This document shows, in pieces, positions 31,783 through 41,384 of a stretch of 64,000 nt of DNA. The DNA is taken from the NCBI RefSeq assembly GCF_000024785.1, contig NC_013441.1:3162001-3226000 (forward strand). The letters run 5' to 3'. Source of the DNA: Gordonia bronchialis DSM 43247. Its GTDB lineage: Bacteria; Actinomycetota; Actinomycetes; Mycobacteriales; Mycobacteriaceae. The notes beneath the pieces are model-generated. The model saw only the letters and a program-made list of their open reading frames with translations. It had not been told where the DNA came from and searched no databases. The position numbers and the translations under genes were made by a program. Position 1 is the first letter of the stretch. Every line of letters starts with the position of its first letter.

Positions 31783-32640
31783 TCACACCACCTTCGCCGG
31801 TACGAGGATCGCGAACAACTGGGTCAGGATGACGTTGACGGTGAACAGCAACAGCACCGAGTTGACCACGGCGGCGTTCACCGAGTTGGCCACGCCGGCC
31901 GGTCCACCCTTGGTGGACAGGCCTCGGTCGCAGGCGACCACCGCCACGATCGCACCAAATATCACCGCTTTCCCGAGCGCGAACAACAGATCGGATGTCG
32001 AGGCAAAGGACGCGAAGGTGCCCGTGTAACTGCCTGGTGTGCCCCCCTGGAAATACACGTTGAAGGCGTAGCCGGTGATGAAGCCGACGAAGCAGACGAA
32101 GCCGCAGAGCAGGAAGCTGACCACCATGGTCGCGAGCAGTCGCGGCGAGATGAGGCGCTGGATCGGATTGACACCCATGACACGCATCGCGTCGATCTCG
32201 TCGCGGATGGTGCGTGAACCGAGGTCGGCGGCGATGGCCGACCCGACCGCGCCGGCGAGCAGCAGCGAGGTGACCAGCGGGGCGCCCTGCCGGATGACGC
32301 CGAGGCCGGTGGCCGCACCGGAGAACGAGGTGGCACCGATCTGGCCGGCGATGTTGGAGACCTGGATGGACACGATCACACCGATGGGGATGGCGACGAG
32401 CAGCGTCGGGAACACCGACGTCGACGACATGAACGCGCATTGACGGATGAACTCACCGAAGGGGAATCGCCGCTTGAAGATGTCGACGAACAACACCTTG
32501 AACACCTCGACGAACATGCCCATCTGGCGTCCGAAGGTGTCGAACGACGCCATGACGTGATCGCGGAACCACGACCTCACCGCGCCGGGGCGTCGTGTGC
32601 CCACTTTCTCGTCGTCCGACGTGGCTGTGTTTGTGCTCAA
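31783..32640 (-). CDS. yrbEA: YrbE/MlaE-family permease, A subunit
   Basis: A 285-aa permease-like protein, first gene of the mce operon. Family blocks are CAFMSSTSVFPTLLVAIPIGVIVSIQ (in parts), RQGAPLVTSLLLAGAVGSAIAADLG, SRTIRDEIDAMRVMGVNPIQRLISPR and a C-terminal hydrophobic helix. The start appears to be TTG at 32640 (AGCACAAACACAGCC follows), with AAGGG about 10 nt before it. The 172-bp gap to the divergent treZ must hold the operon promoter; I could not pick a convincing -35/-10 on the minus strand. Confidence 0.92.
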   Translation of the reverse strand: MSTNTATSDDEKVGTRRPGAVRSWFRDHVMASFDTFGRQMGMFVEVFKVLFVDIFKRRFPFGEFIRQCAFMSSTSVFPTLLVAIPIGVIVSIQVSNIAGQIGATSFSGAATGLGVIRQGAPLVTSLLLAGAVGSAIAADLGSRTIRDEIDAMRVMGVNPIQRLISPRLLATMVVSFLLCGFVCFVGFITGYAFNVYFQGGTPGSYTGTFASFASTSDLLFALGKAVIFGAIVAVVACDRGLSTKGGPAGVANSVNAAVVNSVLLLFTVNVILTQLFAILVPAKVV

Positions 32641-32799
32641 TCCCTACCCTTGCGTCTCGGCTTCCGGATCGATGGTCGGTCGAAATCGAATATGAAACAT
32701 GCCCCCCAGGGCAGGTGCGTGCGTAATATACCTCGCTCCCCCGGGTTATCGTGCCTCGCCTCACATCACCATGGGAGTGCGACGCGCTCGGGATGGACC

Positions 32800-32805
32800 T
32801 ACCTT
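32800..32805 (+). promoter_or_regulatory. -10 box of a leaderless treZ transcript
   Basis: TACCTT (TAnnnT pattern) ends 7 nt before the GTG at 32813, which gives a leaderless start and decides between several in-frame starts. Confidence 0.5.
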
Positions 32806-32812
32806 GTGTTGG

Positions 32813-34690
32813 GTGACCGATCCGTCGAGTGCCGCACCCCGCGATGTGACGCGCAATACAGCTGGTGTCGAGAGCCCCATAACTGGGTCGGTCGACCAAT
32901 GGGCACCAAACCCCCCGTTTGGGACTTCGACGAGTCGTCGCCGGACGCCGCGGACCCTGTCCGACGTGCAGATCTGGGCGCCGAACGCGACGACGGTCGA
33001 TGTGGTGACCACAACACACGGCACCGTCGGGATGACGCGACAGCCGGGCGGATGGTGGGTACTCGAGCAGACCTTCGGCGTCGAGCCGGACGTCCGCTAC
33101 GCGATCTCCGTCGACGGAGGTGACCCGCGACCCGACCCGCGATCGGCCCGTCAGCCCGACGGCGTGCACGCACCTTCGGCGTTGTTCACCGTTGACGACA
33201 CGGCCTTCTCCGATACCTCATGGCCCGGACGCAGCGTGGCCGGGGCGATTCTCTACGAACTCCATGTGGGCACGTTCACCTCCGATGGCACGCTCGACGC
33301 GGCGATCGAGCGACTCGACCATCTCGTCGACCTCGGCGTCGACTTCGTCGAACTGATGCCGGTGAACGCCTTCAACGGCGAGAACGGGTGGGGCTACGAC
33401 GGCGTGGGCTGGTATGCGGTGCACGAGCCGTACGGCGGGCCGGCGGCACTGGTGCGGTTCGTGGACGCCTGTCATGCACGCGGTCTGGGTGTGGTGCTCG
33501 ACGTGGTCTACAACCATCTGGGACCGTCGGGGAACTATCTGCCGGAGTTCGGTCCGTATCTCACCGAGGGCACCAACAGCTGGGGGTCGTCGCTGAACCT
33601 GTCCGAACCGGATTCCGACGAGGTCCGCTCCTTCATCCTCGCTTCGGCATTGCGCTGGTTCGCCGAGTTCCACATCGACGCGCTGCGACTCGACGCGGTG
33701 CATGCGCTCGTCGACCATTCCGCGGTGCACATCCTGGAGGAACTCGCCGCCGCCACCGACGCCCTGTCGGCCGAGCTCGGACGTCCGCTGTCGCTGATCG
33801 CCGAAAGCGATCTGAACGATCCGCGGATGATCCTGCCGCGGACATCGGGCGGTCACGGTCTGGCCGCACAGTGGGACGACGACGTCCATCACGCCGTACA
33901 CGCCACGGTGTCCGGCGAGCGGCAGGGCTACTACTACGATTTCGGCGGCTCCGCCTCGCTCGCAAAGGTCTTGCGCGGCGGGTTCTTCCACGACGGCACG
34001 TACTCGTCGTTCCGGCGGCGACGCCACGGCCGGCCGATCCCCACCTCCCGGGTGCGCGCGTCCTCGCTGGTGGCCTACACCTGCAATCACGATCAGATCG
34101 GCAACCGCGCCCTCGGTGACCGACCCACCGCATACCTCGACGAGGGACAGCTCGCGATCAAGGCCGCGCTGGTGTTGCTCGCGCCGTTCACCCCGATGCT
34201 GTTCATGGGTGAGGAATGGGCGGCGACGACCCCGTTCGCCTTCTTCACCTCCCACCCGGAACCCGAACTCGGCGAGGCGGTGCGCACGGGCAGGCGCGGC
34301 GAGTTCGCCGAACACGGCTGGGACACCGAGGACGTGCCCGATCCGCAGGACCCGGCGACGTTCACGGCGTCGAAGCTGGACTGGTCGGAACCCGATCGTC
34401 CCGGCCACCGCCGGATGCTCGACTTCTACCGAGCCCTCATCGCGCTGCGGAAGACGCAGCCGGATCTGCACGCCGACGCATTCGACACCGTCGGCGTCGA
34501 GTTCGACGAGCAGGCAGGCTGGTTCGCCATGCATCGGGGCCGATGGTCGGTGATCTGCGTCCTGTCCGATTCCGAGACGGACGTACCGATCGCGGTGGAC
34601 CCGGAACTGGTGTGGGAGCCGGTGTCGCCCGGCGCTGCCGGGTTCACGTCACCCGGGCACAACGTCGTCGTCGGCCGCCGCCGGAACTGA
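32813..34690 (+). CDS. treZ: Malto-oligosyltrehalose trehalohydrolase
   Basis: TreZ (625 aa) releases trehalose from the maltooligosyl trehalose made by TreY. An N-terminal CBM48-like domain begins QIWAPNATTVDVV. The GH13 barrel has VVLDVVYNHLGPSGN, the nucleophile in ALRLDAVHALVD, the acid/base Glu in LIAESDLNDPR and the third acid in CNHDQIGNRALG. The GTG at 32813 is preferred because of the TACCTT promoter 7 nt upstream. It leaves about 55 residues before the first conserved strand, longer than usual. treZ is separated from treX-treY by the oppositely oriented mce operon. It converges on ilvA with a 34-bp gap. Confidence 0.94.
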   Translation: MTDPSSAAPRDVTRNTAGVESPITGSVDQWAPNPPFGTSTSRRRTPRTLSDVQIWAPNATTVDVVTTTHGTVGMTRQPGGWWVLEQTFGVEPDVRYAISVDGGDPRPDPRSARQPDGVHAPSALFTVDDTAFSDTSWPGRSVAGAILYELHVGTFTSDGTLDAAIERLDHLVDLGVDFVELMPVNAFNGENGWGYDGVGWYAVHEPYGGPAALVRFVDACHARGLGVVLDVVYNHLGPSGNYLPEFGPYLTEGTNSWGSSLNLSEPDSDEVRSFILASALRWFAEFHIDALRLDAVHALVDHSAVHILEELAAATDALSAELGRPLSLIAESDLNDPRMILPRTSGGHGLAAQWDDDVHHAVHATVSGERQGYYYDFGGSASLAKVLRGGFFHDGTYSSFRRRRHGRPIPTSRVRASSLVAYTCNHDQIGNRALGDRPTAYLDEGQLAIKAALVLLAPFTPMLFMGEEWAATTPFAFFTSHPEPELGEAVRTGRRGEFAEHGWDTEDVPDPQDPATFTASKLDWSEPDRPGHRRMLDFYRALIALRKTQPDLHADAFDTVGVEFDEQAGWFAMHRGRWSVICVLSDSETDVPIAVDPELVWEPVSPGAAGFTSPGHNVVVGRRRN

Positions 34691-34724
34691 CCTCCCGCCG
34701 TCGGCGAGAAAGCGGTGCCGTCGG

Positions 34725-36098
34725 TCAGGTGAGGTAGTCGTAGGCCGGCGTCCCGGGTTCGAGGCGCTCGCAGTTCAGACGTGAGTGCGCCATCCGATCC
34801 ATCAGATCCGAAAGCCCGTCGGGTGAACCGAGTTCGACGCCGACGAGCGCCGCACCGGTCTCCCGGTTGTTGCGCTTGACGTACTCGAAGAGGGTGATGT
34901 CGTCGTCGGGTCCGAGCACCTCGTCGAGGAAGCGGCGCAGCGCGCCCGGCTCCTGCGGGAAGTCCACCAGGAAGTAGTGCTTGAGTCCGCGATGCACCAA
35001 GGAGCGTTCGATGATCTCGCCGTAGCGGGAGACATCATTGTTGCCCCCGGACACCAGGCATGCGACGGTCGCATCCGCGGGCAGGCGCAACCGGTCGAGT
35101 GCCGCGACCGCGAGCGCCCCGGCCGGTTCGGCGATGATGCCCTCGTTCTGATAGAGCTCGAGCATCGCCGAGCAGATCGCACCCTCGTCCACGTGCGTGA
35201 TGTGGGTGGTGCCCGCGTGCACCTCGATCGGATCGTCGGTCAGGACGCGGGTCGTCGAGTGCACCGGTACCTCCGCGAGGGCCGGGTGGTCGGAGACGGC
35301 GGCACCCATGCCCGCCAGCACACCGTGTCCGATCGAACCGATTCGTTTGACCGCGGCACCGTCGACGAAGGGATCGATGGTGGGCAGCGTGTAGGGACCG
35401 CCGTGTACGAGGGCGGCGGTCAACGAGATCGCTCCCGTCGGTTCGACGCCGACGATCGCGACGTCGGGTCGTCGGGCCCGGAAGTAGGTGACCATGCCGG
35501 CCAGGCAGCCGCCACCGCCGACCGGTGCGACCACGACGTCGGGAACCCTACCGAGCTGATCGACGATCTCGAAGGCGATGGTGCCCTGCCCCGCCGCGGT
35601 GCGCGGGTCGTCGAAGGCGTGGATCCAGGTGGCGCCGGTTCGCAAGACGTCGGCCTGTGCCGCGGCGGCCGCAGCGTCATAGGTGTCCCCCACCGCCAGC
35701 AGTTCGACGAATTCTCCGCCATGCCAACTGATGCGGTCGCGCTTCTGCTTGGGGGTGGTGGTCGGCACGTAGATGCGGCCGTGCACGCCCATGGTGCGGC
35801 ACGCGTAGGCGACGCCCTGCGCATGATTGCCCGCGCTGGCCGCCACGACGCCCCTGTCGAGCTCGGACCGGCTCAGTTGCGCCATCACGTTGTACGCGCC
35901 GCGGATCTTGTAGGACCGAACCGACTGCAGGTCCTCGCGTTTGAGGTGGATCTGCGCGCCGGTCGACGCCGAGATCCGCGGACAGGCCTCGAGCGGAGTG
36001 CGAATGACCGCGGGCGCGATACGCAACGACGCAGCCTCGATCGCGTCGGCGGTCAGCTCCGATGGGTGCTCGGGAACGGTCTCGGGTCGGCTATTCAC
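34725..36098 (-). CDS. ilvA: L-threonine dehydratase, biosynthetic
   Basis: IlvA (457 aa) deaminates threonine to 2-oxobutanoate, the first step to isoleucine. The PLP lysine is in RSYKIRGAYN, followed by AASAGNHAQGVAYA and the glycine-rich PVGGGGCLAGM. After about residue 330 comes an ACT-like regulatory domain (GLKHYFLVDFPQEPGALRRF), so feedback control is expected. The GTG at 36098 gives a normal N-terminus of about 26 residues before RIAPAVIRTPL; the frame is open further upstream but unlike the family. GAACAT ends 7 nt before it and might be a leaderless -10. Confidence 0.95.
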   Translation of the reverse strand: MNSRPETVPEHPSELTADAIEAASLRIAPAVIRTPLEACPRISASTGAQIHLKREDLQSVRSYKIRGAYNVMAQLSRSELDRGVVAASAGNHAQGVAYACRTMGVHGRIYVPTTTPKQKRDRISWHGGEFVELLAVGDTYDAAAAAAQADVLRTGATWIHAFDDPRTAAGQGTIAFEIVDQLGRVPDVVVAPVGGGGCLAGMVTYFRARRPDVAIVGVEPTGAISLTAALVHGGPYTLPTIDPFVDGAAVKRIGSIGHGVLAGMGAAVSDHPALAEVPVHSTTRVLTDDPIEVHAGTTHITHVDEGAICSAMLELYQNEGIIAEPAGALAVAALDRLRLPADATVACLVSGGNNDVSRYGEIIERSLVHRGLKHYFLVDFPQEPGALRRFLDEVLGPDDDITLFEYVKRNNRETGAALVGVELGSPDGLSDLMDRMAHSRLNCERLEPGTPAYDYLT

Positions 36099-36228
36099 GA
36101 CGTCAATGTTCTCACCGGCGCCCTTGACCCGACGAACTGCGGGTCGTGGCGGCGTCGGTGCCCATACACTCGAGGACGCCGCCCGGACCGGACTGTAGCC
36201 CCCGGTACGGATCACCGAGCCGCGAAAC

Positions 36229-36243
36229 GGACACCTCGTGTCC
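36229..36243. promoter_or_regulatory. 15-bp palindrome upstream of the secreted propeller gene
   Basis: GGACAC-CTC-GTGTCC is a perfect dyad 23 bp before the ATG at 36266, in the 167-bp gap between the divergent ilvA and the secreted protein. It may be an operator or a leader hairpin. No regulator gene is linked. Confidence 0.35.
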
Positions 36244-36265
36244 CCCCATCGACGCTCGGAGTGCC

Positions 36266-37231
36266 ATGACACACCAGCCCAGATCACTCCTCGCCCGCAC
36301 CGCCGCTGTCCTCGCCGGTGCCGCCCTCACCGCAGGACTCGCCACCGCTGTCGTCTCGTCGCCCGCCTCGGCTGCGCCCTGTGCGGGTGCGACGGCCCCA
36401 CGGCTGGTCGGGTCGGTTCCCGGCGCGGCCCTCGAGGGTCTCACCGTGGACGCCTCGGGACGGCTCTATGCCACCGACCTGATCAGCGGTCAGGTGTTCC
36501 GGCTCACCCGTCCGGGTGCGCCGGCGGTACCGATCGCGCGGGTCCCCGGCGGGAGTGGGGCCGGCGCGCTGGCCTGGACCCCCGACGGTGTGCTCCTCGT
36601 CGGCTACGGCGCCGACCCCCGGGTCATCGTCGGCGACGTGATCCGCCATGCCGGGATCGCGCGACTCAACGTGACCACCCGCGCCATCCGGCCGTGGGTG
36701 GGCGGACTGTCGGCGGCCAACGGCATGGATGTGTCGGCCCGCGGAAACGTGTACGCCACCAACGACTTCGGCAATCTCATCGGTCGGGTCAGTCCCAACG
36801 GATTCGTGAACGCCGCCTGGGGTGTGCTGCCCAGCGCCAATGGTGCGGTGCTCAGTCGCGACGACCAATGGCTCTACGTGTCGCGCACGTTCGTCAACCC
36901 CGGTGTCAGCCGCATCTCGACCACCAATCCCCGAGTGGTGCAGAGTCTGCTGTCGGTGGGTGGCAACGCAACTCCCGACGGGCTGACCCTCGATGCGCAG
37001 GGCCGCCCGATCGTGCCGTTCAACGCGGCCGGCGAAGTGGTCCGGTTGACCTCACCCGGCCGCTACTGCGTCCTCGCCTCGGGTATGCCGCTGTCCAGTG
37101 TCGTCAGCTACGGCCGCGGTGATCGCGGATTCTCCACGGGACGACTCTTCCGGGCGGGCTTCGACGGGCGGATCTATGAGATCCCGGCCGGATTCAGCCG
37201 TGGAGCGACGGCGGCGTTCCCGGGGAGGTAG
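36266..37231 (+). CDS. Secreted beta-propeller (SMP-30/NHL-like) protein
   Basis: A 321-aa exported protein. The signal peptide has Arg residues (HQPRSLLAR), a hydrophobic Ala/Leu core and a predicted cut after SSPASA, near residue 35. The mature part has repeated DG.LYATD, DGVLLVGYG, GNVYATNDFGNLIGRV, NGAVLSRDDQWLYVS and PDGLTLDAQGRPIVP units, as in SMP-30/gluconolactonase-type six-bladed propellers. Substrate and metal ligands cannot be assigned. ATG 36266 follows a GGAG at short spacing. Its 3' end overlaps the convergent small membrane protein gene by 38 bp. Confidence 0.8.
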   Translation: MTHQPRSLLARTAAVLAGAALTAGLATAVVSSPASAAPCAGATAPRLVGSVPGAALEGLTVDASGRLYATDLISGQVFRLTRPGAPAVPIARVPGGSGAGALAWTPDGVLLVGYGADPRVIVGDVIRHAGIARLNVTTRAIRPWVGGLSAANGMDVSARGNVYATNDFGNLIGRVSPNGFVNAAWGVLPSANGAVLSRDDQWLYVSRTFVNPGVSRISTTNPRVVQSLLSVGGNATPDGLTLDAQGRPIVPFNAAGEVVRLTSPGRYCVLASGMPLSSVVSYGRGDRGFSTGRLFRAGFDGRIYEIPAGFSRGATAAFPGR

Positions 37232-37472
37232 CGCGCAGAGCTGGAGCCAGCATCCGGCCACCCCACCAGACGGTCAGCACTGCGACAGCGGTGACCCACA
37301 TGGTGATCTGACCGGAACCGGTGATGAGCAGGGCCCCGAGTCCCGCGAGCAGACCACCGATCACCGCGTACAGCTTGTACACCGGCCAGGCGACACCCGC
37401 AACGTCAACGGTGCGCGAGGTGCGCTCGGTGTGGTGCGTGGGGCCGTGCACGATCTCGATCAGCGTGGTCAT
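37194..37472 (-). CDS. Small two-helix membrane protein
   Basis: A 92-aa protein with a hydrophilic start (TTLIEIVHGPTHHTERTSR), two membrane helices (about residues 33-51 and 55-73) and a short basic/Pro-rich tail. I do not recognise a family. The ATG at 37472 has a perfect AAGGAG Shine-Dalgarno 7 nt upstream, which fixes the start and argues that the gene is real. It converges with the secreted propeller gene, overlapping it by 38 bp. A TTCGAC/TATCAG promoter-like pair and a 16-bp palindrome lie just upstream. Confidence 0.72.
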   Translation of the reverse strand: MTTLIEIVHGPTHHTERTSRTVDVAGVAWPVYKLYAVIGGLLAGLGALLITGSGQITMWVTAVAVLTVWWGGRMLAPALRATSPGTPPSLHG

Positions 37473-37532
37473 CTGCCATCTCCTTATCAGGGGGCTGCCT
37501 GATACCAACACCGTACCATGTCGAAACGAAAA

Positions 37533-37548
37533 GTTCGGTGAGCCGAAC
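37533..37548. promoter_or_regulatory. Palindrome upstream of the small membrane protein
   Basis: GTTCGG-TGAG-CCGAAC is a perfect dyad about 60 bp before the ATG at 37472, just upstream of the candidate -35 (TTCGAC) on the minus strand. The half-site order is the reverse of the actinobacterial SOS box, so LexA is not implied. Confidence 0.4.
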
Positions 37549-37672
37549 ACTTCACCGCGCACGCCGGGTGACCTGGGGTCAGTTCGATGGATCGACGCCA
37601 CGCCGCAGCGTCGCGAGCAGCTTGTGACAGGGTTCGATGAGGTCGGCCGGGGTCCCCGGCCGACCGGCGTAC

Positions 37673-40600
37673 TCAGCCCAGACAGCTCGGGCCGAGCAGT
37701 GCCTTGAGGTCACCCATCAGCGCCGACGACGGCGTCACCCGCAGTGACTCCGTGAGCCGAAGTTGCGTCTGCCGTTCATCACTGACCAGCGTGACGTGCA
37801 CATCCGCGCTCCCGGGATGCCGGGTGAGTACCTGCTTGAGGGCCTGGACCCGGTCGGGTGTACACAACCGCGCGGACAGGGTGAGGGCGACGGGTTTGGT
37901 GGCGCCCGCCGACGACAGATCGGGAACGGCGAGGTCGTTGGCCGAGATCATCATCGAATCGTCGCGCAGGTTGACCCGCGCCTTGATGAGCACGATGTTG
38001 TCGGCGACGATGTCCATCCCGTAGGCGGCGAAAGCACGCGGGAAGAAGTACACCTCCACACCACCGACCATGTCCTCGAGGGTGACCGCCGCCCACGGTT
38101 CGCCCTTCTTGTTCACCCGGCGCGTCACCGACGAGATGATGCCGCCGATGGTGATCTGGGCGCCGTCGGCGATGTTGCCTTCGAGCAGGGTGGTGATCGA
38201 GGTGTCGGTGTGTGCGGCGATCGCGTGTTCGACGCCACTGAGCGGATGCCCGGACACGTAGAGCCCCAACATCTCTCGCTCGATGGCGAGTTTGTGTTTG
38301 GTGTCCCACTCCTCGTCGGGCACCTTGACCGCGAAGACCTCGGCCATGGTGTCGTCGGCTCCGCCCGCATCGCCGAACAGATCGAATTGTCCGATGGCCT
38401 CGGCCTTCTTGGTGCCGAGCACCGATTCGACGGCCTCACCGTGAACCAGGAACAGACCCTTGCGCGGATGCGCCAGCGAGTCGAAGGCACCGGCCTTGAT
38501 CAGCGATTCCGTCACCTTCTTGTTGCAGGCGGTGACGTCGATCTTGCCGAGATAGTCCGAGAAGCTGGTGAACTTTCCCTTCTCCTCGCGCGCGGCCAGG
38601 ATCGAGGAGACCACCCCGCTGCCGACGTTGCGGATGGCGGCCAGGCCGAAGCGGATGTCGGTGCCGACGGCCGCGAAGTTGCGCTGGGACTCGTTGACGT
38701 CGGGTGGTAGCACCGTGATGCCGAGCTTGCGGCAGTCGGCGAGATAGATTGCGGCCTTGTCCTTGTCGTCGCCGACGGAGGTGAGCAGCCCGGCCATGTA
38801 CTCGGCGGGATAATTCGCCTTGAGGTAGGCCGTCCAGAACGAGACGAGCCCATAGCCGGCGGCGTGGGACTTGTTGAACGCGTATCCGGCGAACGGGAGG
38901 ATCGTGTCCCAGAGCGCCTTGATGGCCGGCCCGGAGAACCCGTTGGCCTTCATGCCCGCCTCGAACCCCTCGAATTCGGCGGCGAGGACCTCGGCCTTCT
39001 TCTTGCCCATCGCGCGGCGCAGGATGTCGGCTCGGCCGAGTGAGTACCCGGCCACCTTCTGCGCGATCTGCATGATCTGCTCTTGGTAGACGATCAGACC
39101 GTAGGTGTCGGCGAGAATCTCCTTGAGCGGCTCGGCCAATTCCGGATGGATCGGTTTGACCTCTTGGCGACCGTTCTTGCGGTCGGCGTAATCGTTGTGG
39201 GCGTTCATGCCCATCGGACCCGGCCGATAGAGCGCGAGGACGGCGACGATGTCCTCGAATCCGGTGGGCTGCATGCGTTTCAGGAGTTCGCGCATGGCCC
39301 CGCCGTCGAGCTGGAACACGCCCAGCGTGTCACCTCGGGCGAGCAGCTCGTAGGTCTTGGGGTCGTCGAGCGGGGCGTCGTCGAGGTCGAGATCGAAGCC
39401 GCGGTTGATCTTGATGTTCTCGATGGCGTCACCGATGACGGTGAGGTTGCGCAACCCCAGGAAGTCCATCTTCAACAGGCCGATGGCCTCACAGGACGGG
39501 TAATCCCAGCCGGTGATGATGGCGCCGTCCTGGGCGCGCCGCCACACCGGGATGGCGTCGGTGAGCGGCTCCGAGGACATGATCACCGCACACGCGTGCA
39601 CACCGGCGTTGCGGATCAGGCCTTCCAGGCCCAGTGCGGTGTCGTAGATCTTCTTGACGTCGGGATCGGTCTCGATGAGCGAGCGGACCTCGGCGGCCTC
39701 GTTGAACCGTTCGTGATCCGGATCGGTGATGCCCCAGACCGGGATGTCCTTGGCCATGATGGGCGGCGGCAGCGCCTTGGTGATCCGGTCGGCGATGGAG
39801 AAGCCGGGCTGCCCGAACTGCACCCGGGCGGAGTCCTTGATGGCAGCCTTGGTCTTGATGGTGCCGAAGGTGATGACCTGGGCGACCTTGTCGCTGCCCC
39901 ACCGGTCGGTGGCGTAGCGCACCATCTCACCGCGCCGACGATCGTCGAAGTCGATGTCGATGTCGGGCATCGAGACGCGTTCGGGGTTGAGGAACCGCTC
40001 AAATAGCAGTCCGTGCGGGATGGGGTCGATGTTGGTGATGCCCAACGCCCACGCGACCAGGGACCCGGCCGCCGATCCACGGCCCGGTCCGACGCGGATG
40101 CCGACCTCCTGGGCGTGCCGGATGAGGTCGCCGACCACCAGGAAGTAGGCCGGGAACCCCATCTGGATGATGACGTCGAGCTCATAGTTCGCGCGCTCCT
40201 GATACTCCCGCGGCACCTCGGCGCCCGCGAAGCGGCGTTCGGCGAGACCCTTGGCGACCTCTTTGCGCAACCACGTCTGCTGGGATTCGCCTTCGGGCAC
40301 CGGGAAGACCGGCATACGGTCGCGGTGGGTGAAGACGTCGGCGTAGCTCTGGACCCGTTCGCCGATCTCCAGGGTGTTGTCGCAGGCGCCCGGAACCACC
40401 GAATCCCACAGCTCGCGCATCTCGGCGGCGGACTTCAGGTAGTAACCGTCGCCGTCGAACTTGAAGCGGGTCGGGTCGGAGAGGGTCTTACCGGTCTGTA
40501 CGCACAGCAGCGCCTCGTGGCTCTTGGCGTGATCCTTGGTTACGTAGTGGCAGTCGTTGGTCACCAACGGTTTGATGCCGAGCTTGCGGCCGACCTCGAG

Positions 40601-41215
40601 CAGCCCGTCGCGGACCCGCCGCTCGATCTCGAGGCCGTGCTCCATGAGTTCGAGGTAGAAGTTCTCCTTGCCGAAGATCTCCTGCCATTTGGCCGCCGCC
40701 TCGAGCGCCTCACGCTCATGCCCGAGGCGCAGGCGGGTCTGGACCTCGCCGGACGGACAGCCGGTGGTCGCGATGATGCCCTCGGCGTATTCGGCGATGA
40801 TGTCGGCGTCCATGCGCGCCCACTTGCCGAGCTGTCCTTCGATGGAGGCCAGCGACGACAGCTTGAACAGGTTGCGCAGACCGGTGGCGTTCTCGGCCAC
40901 CATGGTCATGTGGGTGTAGGCGCCGCTACCCGAGACGTCGTCGTCCTTCTGATCGCGGGTACCCCACGTGACGCGCTTGGTCTCGAAGCGCGACGCCGGC
41001 GCGACGTAGGCCTCGATGCCGATGATCGGCTTGATGTCGTTCTTGACTGCCGTGTTGTAGAACTCACTGGCGCCGAACATGTTTCCGTGGTCGGTCATGC
41101 CGATGGCGGTCATGCCCAGCCGTTTGGCCTCCGCGAACAGCGGCGCCACCTTGGCGGCACCGTCGAGCATCGAGTACTCGGTGTGGTTGTGCAGATGGAC
41201 AAACGAATCGGTCAC
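37673..41215 (-). CDS. dnaE1: DNA polymerase III alpha subunit
   Basis: The replicative polymerase (1180 aa). The N-terminal PHP domain keeps its metal motifs ([24 protein letters not shown]), as expected where this domain is the proofreading exonuclease in mycobacteria. The polymerase active site includes [14 protein letters not shown] and the catalytic aspartates of [13 protein letters not shown]. Finger, beta-clamp-binding and OB-fold regions follow ([22 protein letters not shown]). The length fits the DnaE1 class. The start is GTG 41215, with no strong Shine-Dalgarno. The gene stands alone, with about 170-200 bp gaps on both sides in which I see no other feature. Confidence 0.97.
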   Translation of the reverse strand: MTDSFVHLHNHTEYSMLDGAAKVAPLFAEAKRLGMTAIGMTDHGNMFGASEFYNTAVKNDIKPIIGIEAYVAPASRFETKRVTWGTRDQKDDDVSGSGAYTHMTMVAENATGLRNLFKLSSLASIEGQLGKWARMDADIIAEYAEGIIATTGCPSGEVQTRLRLGHEREALEAAAKWQEIFGKENFYLELMEHGLEIERRVRDGLLEVGRKLGIKPLVTNDCHYVTKDHAKSHEALLCVQTGKTLSDPTRFKFDGDGYYLKSAAEMRELWDSVVPGACDNTLEIGERVQSYADVFTHRDRMPVFPVPEGESQQTWLRKEVAKGLAERRFAGAEVPREYQERANYELDVIIQMGFPAYFLVVGDLIRHAQEVGIRVGPGRGSAAGSLVAWALGITNIDPIPHGLLFERFLNPERVSMPDIDIDFDDRRRGEMVRYATDRWGSDKVAQVITFGTIKTKAAIKDSARVQFGQPGFSIADRITKALPPPIMAKDIPVWGITDPDHERFNEAAEVRSLIETDPDVKKIYDTALGLEGLIRNAGVHACAVIMSSEPLTDAIPVWRRAQDGAIITGWDYPSCEAIGLLKMDFLGLRNLTVIGDAIENIKINRGFDLDLDDAPLDDPKTYELLARGDTLGVFQLDGGAMRELLKRMQPTGFEDIVAVLALYRPGPMGMNAHNDYADRKNGRQEVKPIHPELAEPLKEILADTYGLIVYQEQIMQIAQKVAGYSLGRADILRRAMGKKKAEVLAAEFEGFEAGMKANGFSGPAIKALWDTILPFAGYAFNKSHAAGYGLVSFWTAYLKANYPAEYMAGLLTSVGDDKDKAAIYLADCRKLGITVLPPDVNESQRNFAAVGTDIRFGLAAIRNVGSGVVSSILAAREEKGKFTSFSDYLGKIDVTACNKKVTESLIKAGAFDSLAHPRKGLFLVHGEAVESVLGTKKAEAIGQFDLFGDAGGADDTMAEVFAVKVPDEEWDTKHKLAIEREMLGLYVSGHPLSGVEHAIAAHTDTSITTLLEGNIADGAQITIGGIISSVTRRVNKKGEPWAAVTLEDMVGGVEVYFFPRAFAAYGMDIVADNIVLIKARVNLRDDSMMISANDLAVPDLSSAGATKPVALTLSARLCTPDRVQALKQVLTRHPGSADVHVTLVSDERQTQLRLTESLRVTPSSALMGDLKALLGPSCLG

Positions 41216-41384
41216 AGCGCCTCTTCAGCTACCTAGCGGTGGAAGTCGGTGGATCAGTCGATGAGAGTGGTCGGGGTAAGTCGCGATCCACTGTATTCGC
41301 TCCTACCGACAGCGCTGTGCAGGCGCCCCGGGCAGTGACAGATGTGACGCGACGGACGGGCGCGGGTGGCAACGGGGACACATC

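Noticed and set aside
32641..32812. A KstR-type sterol operator before the mce operon.
   Set aside because: No AAC-NN-GTT dyad of the expected form was found, so a sterol role for this mce operon is not claimed.
37520..37550. Possible LexA/SOS box near the small membrane protein gene.
   Set aside because: The dyad has GTTCG before CGAAC, the opposite order to the SOS box, and the TCGAAA/GTTCGG pair next to it has the wrong spacing.
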